Shown piece by piece: positions 56,234 to 64,000 of a stretch of 64,000 nt of DNA. This DNA comes from Macrothele yani (lineage: Eukaryota > Arthropoda > Arachnida > Araneae > Macrothelidae): NCBI GenBank assembly GCA_039090855.1, contig CM077027.1:106305187-106369186 (forward strand), written 5' to 3'. The notes beneath the pieces are model-generated. The model had not been told where the DNA came from and ran no database searches. It saw only the letters and a list, made by a program, of their open reading frames with translations. Within the stretch, counting starts at the first letter, position 1. Every line of letters starts with the position of its first letter. The position numbers were made by a program, and so were the translations under genes.

Positions 56234-56413
56234 TGTAACGTACCAGGAGATATGACGTACCTGCCAGAAGGACGCACACGACATAAAGGCAGATAGGAAT
56301 CAGAATAAAACGTCCGCGTAGCTCAATTGGTAGAGCAACTTATTCCGGAATAAGGGGACCAGGGTTCGAATCCTGGCGCGGATAAAAATGACGGAGGAAT
56401 TTACTTCGTTTTA
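56234..56413 (+). repeat. 5' LTR, family 1
   Basis: TGTAACGTACCAGG ... CTTCGTTTTA. Order inside: ACATAAAGG (possible TATA box, about 56281), GAATCAGAATAAAA, the tRNA-like unit (56312-56383), then AAAAATGACGGAGGAATTTA. In this copy the anticodon-like arm is a perfect palindrome, CTTATTCCGGAATAAG. Confidence 0.9.
56312..56383 (+). other. tRNA-like sequence in the 5' LTR
   Basis: 72 nt, starting at LTR position 79 exactly as in the two other LTRs. GTCCGCG/CGCGGAT acceptor, A-box, B-box GGGTTCGAATCC. One T-stem mismatch (CCAGG instead of CCCGG). Confidence 0.75.
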
Positions 56414-56414
56414 A

Positions 56415-56426
56415 TGGCGCCCGAAC
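56415..56426 (+). promoter_or_regulatory. Primer-binding site, tRNA-Lys type
   Basis: TGGCGCCCGAAC, one base after the 5' LTR. It is complementary to the 3' end of lysine-type tRNAs, which prime minus-strand DNA in many retroelements. It is not complementary to the element's own tRNA-like unit. Confidence 0.85.
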
Positions 56427-56544
56427 TATCCGGATGACCCGACCGTTCAAAATCTCGCATTGGTGTGATGTTATTTCCACACCGCGAGATAGGAAAAATA
56501 AGAGAATCCTTTCTCCAGCACTTCGAAAAAAAAATAATAATAAT

Positions 56545-56553
56545 AAGGGGGGA
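56545..56553 (+). promoter_or_regulatory. Polypurine tract
   Basis: AAGGGGGGA, three bases before the 3' LTR; the usual site of plus-strand priming. Confidence 0.8.
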
Positions 56554-56556
56554 TGA

Positions 56557-56736
56557 TGTAACGTACCAGGAGATGTGACGTACCTGCCAGAAGGACGCAC
56601 ACGACATAAAGGCAGATAGGAATCAGAATAAAATGTCCGCGTAGCTCAATTGGTAGAGCAACTTACTCCGGAATGAGGGGACCCGGGTTCGAATCCTGGC
56701 GCGGATAAAAGTGACGGAGGAATTTACTTCGTTATA
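56557..56736 (+). repeat. 3' LTR, family 1, with tRNA-like unit at 56635-56706
   Basis: TGTAACGTACCAGG ... CTTCGTTATA, collinear with the 5' LTR. T-stem CCGGG/CCTGG is intact here. Confidence 0.9.
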
Positions 56737-56740
56737 CGTA

Positions 56741-57349
56741 GCTTAAAGTCTCATGAGATAAAGTATAAAAGGGCACTGGGAAATGTGCAATGAGAGATTC
56801 ACGAAAGCGAAATATTAAACGAGAGAGATTTTAACGAATGCGTAGACGTTAAACGATCTTTGTACGAATAACTTGTACTCGATAAGATTTTTGCATTGAG
56901 TGAGCAGTGTCACGTATATTTTACAAAATTGTTGATCAAACTTCGATGCAGTGTTTTATTATGAACAAAGTGATTCATTTTTACTGGTGACGTGTTACGA
57001 TACTAATAAAGAAATGGTCAGAAAACCTGTAATTAGACTTTACTACTGAGTCCCGTCCATGTTGTTGAAGAGATAGATACCGAGTGGTTAAAAATAATTA
57101 TCTCTGTTCTCGGATGTCTAAAAAAGCCATAAATAGAGATAACGCAACGAAACTTGGTAAGCGGCTTATTAGGGGCATGGGAAAACGATTTAATAAGGAA
57201 AATATTAGTTCAAAATTGCGCCTCTACGGGAACAATGGCGCTTGCAGATTCAAGAAAAGAAGAGACACTGTCGTGAATTTACTATTTATGGACAGCACAA
57301 GCTTTTCAAGAAAATATCTTCTCAAAACTATCCATCAAAAGTGATGACA
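56741..57349. other. No recognisable gene
   Basis: AT-rich. GTATAAAAGGG at about 56771 looks like a TATA box, and AATAAA occurs near 57006, but no gene or second repeat goes with them. Confidence 0.4.
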
Positions 57350-57780
57350 TGCTGCAAAAGAACAACGGCATGTGGCACGTCTGCCCGCATCATATTGATA
57401 GAGGTGTTCGCCACGTTGCATCCATCTGATGCTCGTTTTCAGATTTGAAAGAGAGCATATGTCGTCCCGATAAACTTTGTCTTTCAAGTATCTCCAAAGC
57501 CAGAAATCAAAAGCAGTAAGATTCAGTGAGCGGACTGGCCAAGACTGCGGAAACGTAGAAATTATGTAGTCATTACCGAATGTTCAACTGAGCAATTCCT
57601 TACCTGCTGAACGATATGTGGAGGTGCACCGTCTTGCATGAACGCCGGAGTGTCAGAACATTGCCGTTTTCTTTTCTTGGATTTCATCTGTTGTGCATCA
57701 CAGCTAACGTCTTGTCTCTCTTTGCAAAAATGATATCTCTTCTTTAGAATATCGGATTGCAAAAATTCTTGCTCTATTGG
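57350..57780 (-). pseudogene. DDE (mariner/IS630-type) transposase C-terminal fragment
   Basis: Minus strand. FMQDGAPPHIVQQVRN (about 57643-57596) carries one catalytic Asp. After a short decayed stretch, STFPQSWPVRSLNLTAFDFWLW.YLKDK (about 57560-57475) carries the last Asp in the DFWLWGY-type block. This group is common in arthropod genomes and distinct from the Tc1-like copies elsewhere in the window. The N-terminal half is missing. Confidence 0.75.
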
Positions 57781-59019
57781 ACAAAGACAAATATCTACCC
57801 AAGAAGTGAAATGTTTTTGTGAGCCTTTTCATCTCTCGTTCAGTCTGTCCGTCTGAAGAAAAGGGAACAATATCTCAGCTTTTAGGAATGGGACTAAATT
57901 AATATTTTGGGTACCTAATGGAGGAAACGCATTGACTTATGAACGAACTGAAGAACGGATACATTCAAGACATACAAGCAAGTACGAAATCACTCATTTG
58001 ACTATAGAAGCGTAGAGATATCGTTCTTCTAAACAGGCATACTGATTCAGAGATTAACGAAGGAATAGATATACCTCTTGTGTATGTATTCTCCTTTATC
58101 AGACAAGTTTTTGCATTTCGATATTCTGAAGTGGAGATGTAGTTTTTGCAAGAACAAAGAAGCTTTATGCATGTAACTAAGATGTGGAACCAGGAAGAAT
58201 TTGTCCGCTATAAATTGATGCAGACGACAAATCTGTGGTGCGACTCCTATTTGCGTGAATTTTTCCTCATGCCAGGATGTCAGGTAAAAATCTTTATTTT
58301 AATTTCCCTTTCATTTGAAGACAGAAACGAAAAGGAAATTAGCAAAAGTGTTTACGAGATGAAAAATAACTTTACAGGACTGGAAAATTAATCAAACATG
58401 CGGTATTAAGTACTGTAATCATGCAAAGCATGGGATTGAAGAATTAATAGCAAAATGAATGCTTCTTGTAGCTAGAGTTTAAGTTTTGGATAAGACGCAT
58501 GCGTCATGTTTGCTTTTGTATTTTTACTTTTCCTAGTTTCTTTACGGCCAGTTTAATGGTAATTGCTCTTACAATGTGATGGACATTAGGTTCCTAAGTA
58601 CCTATTCCTCAGGAGCACCTAAGCTGCTATTAACTGATTTACATTTCTTTACTTTGCACATTTGATACGTATACGAGCTTATTTTTATAAGATCAATGCA
58701 CACAATTATTTTATTAATTCTGCGGAAAGTGATGTCTTACTGAAATTTTGAAATCTCTTACATCTGTTGATCTATAATTTGGCTTATTTGACTAAGATTA
58801 TTATTGCGCAAGTCCCTAAGTAAAGATCCAAGAAAAGTAAATGGGCTTAATGGGGATAAAAGAGATTGAAAGAGATGAAGATGTGGGAGAAGGCGTTTAA
58901 ATAGTAAAGAATCGGATGGGGTTACGCTGTGTTTAACGACACGCTGGAGAAATCCCTTTCGACCGGCCAGCAGTAAAAGAAAAGAAAAACAGCAGTGCTA
59001 AGTTTACGAAGGGAAAAAG
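57781..59019. other. No recognisable feature
   Basis: An 81-codon frame (58146-58391) has no known domain. Confidence 0.4.
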
Positions 59020-59056
59020 CACACACACACACGCACACACACACACACACACACAC
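59020..59056 (+). repeat. (CA)n microsatellite
   Basis: About 18 CA repeats with one CG interruption. Confidence 0.95.
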
Positions 59057-59537
59057 CAATACTGTAATCCGAAACTGGTGAAAGCATTAAGCTGGATCAC
59101 TTACTTTGACAGAAAGCCTAATCTCCTGGAGAGATTCGGATTACTATTGAAAAGCTTTACTGAAGGCAAAAGCCACTTAATGTAACTTACATAAAAGTAA
59201 AGAATTTACGGAGATGCTGTGAAAGACGTAATATGAGGGCAAATGCATTACGACCACCCACACTGTCGGGGTTAAAACGTTAGATAAAAAAGTAAATCCT
59301 CCCCACTCATATTAGTAGAAATCTCCACTGAAGCAAAAATGCTGAAAACTAAACGAAAAGAAAAGACGTCTATTGCTTCTTTAGATTTGATACTTTTATT
59401 TACCTAAGTTTCTTAGAGTCAACGCCGTTTGCGCTCCACTGAAATATACAGATAATCTTGAGATCAAAATAGCTTTTTTTGACTAAAGATCCAAAAATTG
59501 GTTCATTTACCTATTAGACGAGATGGATGAAAGAATG

Positions 59538-59754
59538 TTTTTTTTTTTTTTTTTGGAGGTTTAACGACCACAGTGAGCAACTCAATGGGCTATAAGCAGT
59601 CTCCCGTCCCTAATTTAGGGTCACTGGTTCCAGGGAAGGGAAAGAACCAGTGCCGTAAGACAAACACAATATCCATGCCTCACCGGGATTCGAACCCGGA
59701 CCCCGTTCGGACGAATGATCACAGGCCATCGCTTGGACCACTGCGCCATCGGCA
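59538..59754 (-). mobile_element. S1 tRNA-SINE with clean target duplication
   Basis: Complete minus-strand copy. ATGAAAGAATG lies on both sides (59527-59537 and 59755-59765). T-run of about 18 at the tail. Confidence 0.93.
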
Positions 59755-60069
59755 ATGAAAGAATGGTATTTATAATGATAAAATGATTATTTACAATGAA
59801 TTGCTGAAAGTCAGCTACTGACAGGAGAAGCAGATCATGTGCAAATGATCAAAGATAAGAATCAAAATGAGTATATAGCTCGGAGTAACTGTCAGAGTTT
59901 AATGACAAAAAAGATGAGCAAGTTGATAAAATAGACAATACATGAAGTATGATGATCAGCAAACAGGAAGTTAACGAAAGCTGAAGGAAACTCTATAATT
60001 GTCAAAAGTGAGCCAGTTGTTGTTGTGTAGAAGCCAGATGCTATTGAAACGTGCAGTATTTTCAGTTCG

Positions 60070-61100
60070 TTGGGCTTCTTAAAAATCGGCATGGATACGG
60101 GGAAGAGATCTATTTTTGAAAAGGGAGAGAAGTTGTTGTTCAGCTTGTTGTAAGGAGATGATGGTGGAACTTGTAAAAAGGTCGAGGTGAAGTCTATGGC
60201 TTACGTATTTTGCCAAGGTAACAAAGAAAGAACAGAGTGTTGAAGCATGATGAATGGGTACAGTTGACCGAAGTTAGAACTGATAGTTGTCAAGGTTGTG
60301 ATTTGCTGGGCAGACATTTTGAACAAAAGTGAACATCAAATGAAAACGGGGAAGAAAAATCGGACAATGGAGATACATATGAAGGATGGAGCATTGTGAC
60401 GAGCAAAACTGGCAGAGTGGAAAATGAATCAAATTCATTTGATGTAAGGCAACTGGAACAAGAAGTCGAGAATGGAGAAAAGGCTATTGAACGTTAGATC
60501 CAGAAGGATGATTCACAAGATGTAAGAAAGAAAACCAAGTAGGAGTGAGTGCAGAAGGAGGAAGAGAGTGAACGGAGCAAGGAGACACAGACTGAAGGCG
60601 AAGACGTTGATAAAGAGAACGAGTGATGAGACAGTGAACAGGAAGAGTGGAGTCAGAATGCGAAAGAAAGTATGGCAGAGAAAGTGGAGCGGAAGAGACA
60701 GGAATGAAACCAGAAGAATTAGCTATATCAGAGTAGAAAGGGCAAACAGCAGATTTAATATTATAGCAGAAAAGTTGAATTCACTAGAAGGAAGAGCAGG
60801 GAGTAAAGGAGAGAGTTCATAAAAGTGTTTCCAGGAAAGATCGGTGTTAACAAGTTGGCTAACAGAAACTACTCCAGCACGAAGCCAAGTAGGGTAATGG
60901 AAGAAAAGCAGAAGAGGAGAATGAAGAATAAAAGAGAGGTTCAAGAAGGTCAGTTGTAGAAGAAGGTGGAAGTCGATTGAGTGGTAGTGCGAGGAAGAGA
61001 AGAAGAGCTTAATGATAAGTTGGAGAGAGACGGAATGGAGTGGAGAGGGTAAAAATCCATGAGAAGGAAGAAAAGAAGAGACAGAAAGAGAATCTTGAAG
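60070..61100 (-). pseudogene. Second Tx1-type LINE, ORF2 3' fragment, decayed
   Basis: Minus strand. Frame 60944-60723 (FFHYPTWLRAGVVSVSQLV) matches the part of the 44-51 kb LINE reading FLFPPWFRSGILTVEALL. Near 60425-60375 CQFCSSQCSILHMYLHC matches the C-terminal Cys/His motif. 60240-60085 reads FFVTLAKYVSHRLHLDLF and AEQQLLSLFKNRSLPRI, matching the end of ORF2. Clearly the same group, but old. Confidence 0.75.
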
Positions 61101-61738
61101 AATGAATAAACAAAATTAAGTTCCCTTCACAAAAATAGAGATGTCTACACATTAAAGGAGTTTAATCTTTACCAAACGGAAAAAAATCTATCACGCCACT
61201 GTGAAGCCTTTCGCACCTCCTCTTGTATAGTCATGAGACTGCAACCATCTTTCTCAGTTTGAAATTATTTTCAGAGGAAATAAAACAAAATTCATGAAAA
61301 TCTGTTCATTGAAAGTTGCTGAAATGCTTTGGAGAAATCTAGAGAATATCTCACCTCACTCGAAGATTATTCGAAATAAAAGAATAATAACAAATAATAA
61401 AAATATTCTTATCGTGTCTTACGTAATCTTCTCAAACCTGGATCACCTAGCATGTTACTTGAAACCACTGGTTTCCGTAAATCAAAGTTAGTAGATGACA
61501 AGGTTATGCTCATGCTGCACTTCCGGTGATTCCTTTGTGACGTCACTGTCCAAATCGCTATCGTAAGGCTACCTAATCGCCAGATCTCTTTGTATCTGCA
61601 CCATAGCAGCGTGTCTGAATTATTATTCGTAAACCAGTTGGAATGATCTTCATAAATTCTACCAGATTTTTTAAAGCATAATGCTTTTAATTTTTAATTA
61701 TAAAATTTCTGGAATGATGCCGAGATGCTTTTTTATTA

Positions 61739-61795
61739 CTCATAAAGAAATTCTTTATTATATGGCAATAATATAATAAATAATTTCTTTATGAG
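61739..61795. repeat. AT-rich palindrome
   Basis: CTCATAAAGAAATT ... AATTTCTTTATGAG: arms of about 25 bp with one extra base and a 7-bp centre (GGCAATA region). Confidence 0.8.
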
Positions 61796-62031
61796 AAATT
61801 AAACAATAATATGTCCTGCTGTGCTTTTTCCCTTTTAAATTTATATAAAAACAGCAAAAATTACCCTTGTAACTATATTAACATTTAAAAGTGTAATCGT
61901 TTTCCAACCCTTTACGTAACAAAAATGTTCGGAAGGTATTTTTGAAATCTCCGTTACTAAAATAATCACATGACTGTGAATTTCTTCTTGCTTTTGCGTA
62001 AGCTTTTGTTCTGTGTTTCGGTTATAAAAAA

Positions 62032-62060
62032 TGTTGACAAGACATCTTCTCTTGTCAACA
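62032..62060. repeat. Perfect 11-bp hairpin
   Basis: TGTTGACAAGA, 7-bp loop, TCTTGTCAACA. No T-run follows; its role is unknown. Confidence 0.8.
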
Positions 62061-62590
62061 CAAATGTCGAAAGAGTAATAACCAGTCTCTATTTTTAATA
62101 ATGGTTTGTAGTCACTTTATTTTTAATACTTGTTCGCTTTAATTATAATTACCACCATACCTACCTAATCCATATTGTAATTTATTAATCTACTAAATAT
62201 AGTACTACATAATTAATCCTTTATTACAGCCATCATTGTTTACATCTCACTTTCAACTGACTGTTGCCAGTTCACCAGTTCTAAAAATGTCCTCATCTGT
62301 TGCCAGATATGTTACAGAAAGATCTACGATTCACATTTTAGGACGGTGATGTCGACCAGTGACGTCACGATTATTCGTCTGCGAAATACTACTGAATTAA
62401 ATTGTGCCAGGTGCAGCACATTGGGACGCAAACCATGCTTAGGGATTGCAAGAAATTAGGCCATGGATGTACCCCCATTCGGAACTTGTCTCAGGAAAAT
62501 ACGCATAGGAGGCATTCCGTATGTTTGATTCCATTATGTTTTCGTGCACAATAAAAAAGTTTCTGGAGTAAGGGGGTTGAATATTTCAAA

Positions 62591-63035
62591 GCCACCCCGG
62601 TGGCGCCGTGGCTTCCGATCATTCGTCTGAGACGGGTCCGGATCCCGCCCGGTGAGGCATGGATGTTGTATTTGTCTTACGGCGCTGGCGTTCTCCCTTC
62701 CCTGGAACCAGTGGCCCTAAATTAGGGACGGGCGACTGCTTATATAGCCCACTGAGTTGCTTACGGTGTTTTTTTTTTTTTTTTTTTTGATTGGAGGTTT
62801 AACGACCACCGTGAGCAACTCAATGGGCTATAAGCAGTCGCCCGTCCCTAATTTAGGGTCACTGGTTCCAGGGAAGGGAGAGAGCTAGTGCCGTAAGAAG
62901 ACAAACACAACATCCATGCCTCACCGGGATTCGAACCCGGACCCCTTACGGACGAATGATCAGAGGCCAACGCCTTAGACCACTGCGCCACCTGGGCGGC
63001 ACTTACGGTGGTCGTTAAACCTCCAATAAAAAGAA
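62591..63035 (+). mobile_element. S1 tRNA-SINE, split by another S1
   Basis: Plus-strand copy: head GCCACCCCGGTGGCGCCGTG at 62591, body to 62768, then the inserted SINE, and the tail resumes at 63002 with GGTCGTTAAACCTCCAATAA. Confidence 0.92.
62769..63001 (-). mobile_element. S1 tRNA-SINE inserted into an S1 SINE
   Basis: Complete minus-strand copy with a T-run of about 20. CTTACGGTG is duplicated on both sides (62760-62768, 63002-63010). Near-consensus sequence, so it is among the youngest SINE copies. Confidence 0.95.
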
Positions 63036-64000
63036 AACATATCAAACAGTGACTCACTTCATTTCTTACGCAATTGATGCGGAACAAGTGCTTAAAAAGA
63101 ATTATTTAAATAATTTTACTAACAAAAACGTACATATTCCTTTCGTTCTTCAAGTGTTTTAAGGAAATACGCCAATTTAGTGGTTTTATGTGTTTTTATT
63201 ATGCTAATAAAATGAAAGATCTCTTCAAAAACAATTCGAATGTCGTTTAGAGATATCTCATGCAGCGGGTGTGTAATGTAGAACGAAACGAGAACTGGAA
63301 AACCCATTTAACGATTTTTTTTCATTGTTTCAGAAAAGTGCCTCATACCTTTTTTCATTAAATTCAACTCGGTATAACTTAGATTGCATTCTGCGCTTCG
63401 AGTAAATTAAATTACGTTGCGAAGGCAAACACACAAGCCTGACTTGAAAGAATATTTTATTCGACCATGAAGATCCCCTTTTTCAAGCGAGGAAGGAAAT
63501 TTGTAGAAGCGAATGTGTTTTGCAAATTATTTCCAGCTGCGCTTACTCAGTTTTCTCAACCTGCGGAAGGGAAAAACACCTAAGCTCTGGGGAGATCGAA
63601 GACGTGTAAAGTAATTTCAATGCAGGAGTCAGTCTCCCTATCTTACTTGTTCTTTGAAAACATGACTGTCCACTTTAAATATAACGTATTCATCTAAGAG
63701 AACTGGCGCCGTCATGTAACACAACAGCAAAGTTTTCTTTGGAGTATCTGCTGACGTTCGAGTTCTTCATTTGCCATGCATCGAAATCATTTGTTCCGTT
63801 TCCGTCTCGCAATGTACAAGGAATTCCAGTAAGGCAGAGAAATGCAATAGTAAGCTTTTCCATTTACTCTATCACTGGTATATCTGAAAACAAGAGCAAC
63901 TGCTTTTCGCTCTTCCTCTAATGCATACGATAGATAACACAAACTCGAATGAAAATCGGAAAAACATCAAAATCGATGTCTTCACAAAATAAAGCATTTC
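63036..64000. other. No recognisable feature
   Basis: No supportable gene or repeat to the end of the window. Confidence 0.45.

Larger units (their letters stand above)
56234..56736 (+). mobile_element. Miniature LTR retrotransposon (TRIM-like), family 1, tRNA-like unit in each LTR
   Basis: Complete 503-bp element: 180-bp LTR (56234-56413), primer-binding site TGGCGCCCGAAC (56415-56426), non-coding core, purine tract AAGGGGGGA (56545-56553), 180-bp LTR (56557-56736). CGTA flanks both ends (56230-56233, 56737-56740), a 4-bp target duplication. The two LTRs align without gaps and differ at about 7 of 180 positions, so the copy is fairly young. It has no reading frame for gag or pol and must borrow enzymes from a full-length element. 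Plant TRIMs, and Cassandra with its 5S-bearing LTRs, have the same plan. Confidence 0.92.
61101..62590. other. No recognisable gene
   Basis: AT-rich spacer containing only the two hairpins listed separately. Confidence 0.45.

Noticed and set aside
56312..56383. Genuine tRNA gene
   Set aside because: Anticodon-like loop has 6 nt, the unit recurs at the same place in every LTR, and flanks are LTR sequence.
56737..57010. Longer (~440-bp) LTR ending GTGTTACG, similar to the GATGTTACA end near 4242
   Set aside because: The exact 180-bp collinearity of three units and the matching 4-bp duplications (CGTA, CATG) fix the LTR end at CGTTATA; the later similarity is short.

Overview
This is an animal (eukaryotic) genomic window, almost certainly from an invertebrate. 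It carries RTE and Tx1/L1-type LINEs, many Tc1-like transposons, hAT ends, tRNA-derived SINEs and an LTR element with an unusual domain order. I found no convincing host gene, rRNA or free-standing tRNA gene. Nothing fixes the species. An arthropod, perhaps a chelicerate, is a weak guess from the mix of transposons; a mollusc or another invertebrate is possible.

Layout. 0-4.2 kb: the 3' two thirds of a Ty3/gypsy-type element whose integrase lies upstream of reverse transcriptase and RNase H (Gmr1-like order), with a 5'-truncated RTE LINE inserted near its 3' end. 4.2-8.6 kb: satellite-bearing repeats, namely a ~146-bp unit with a (TCCG)n head, a 25-bp minisatellite and a ~770-bp dispersed repeat that recurs at 19.4 kb. 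8.6-20 kb: Tc1-like copies in several stages of decay, an inverted pair of tRNA-SINEs, a hAT BED-finger fragment and one Tc1-like element with clean inverted repeats (18097-19300). 21-42 kb: more Tc1-like elements, four of them with coding regions close to full length, a hAT C-terminal fragment, RTE scraps, a 41-bp and a 23-bp tandem array, and a head-to-tail pair of Tc1-like elements only 7 bp apart. 44.0-52.1 kb: a hAT-type element with a perfect 8-bp target duplication, stuffed with a 6.8-kb two-ORF LINE and a solo LTR. 52-64 kb: two miniature LTR elements, a minisatellite grown inside a dead transposase, a fold-back MITE, a second LINE fragment and self-nested SINEs.

Most notable: two related families of miniature LTR retrotransposons (complete copies at 52094-52549 and 56234-56736, a solo LTR at 51615-51794, a possible third family at 43382). 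Each LTR contains a whole tRNA-like unit with A-box and B-box, followed by a TGGCGCCCGAAC primer-binding site, a non-coding core of 143-160 bp, a purine tract and the second LTR. The closest analogue I know is plant Cassandra, whose LTRs carry 5S rRNA sequence. At least sixteen copies of one tRNA-SINE family (called S1 here) are scattered through the window and help to date the nests.

Almost every coding region is broken by stops, frameshifts or lost catalytic residues. The main exception is the truncated but uninterrupted RTE reading frame.
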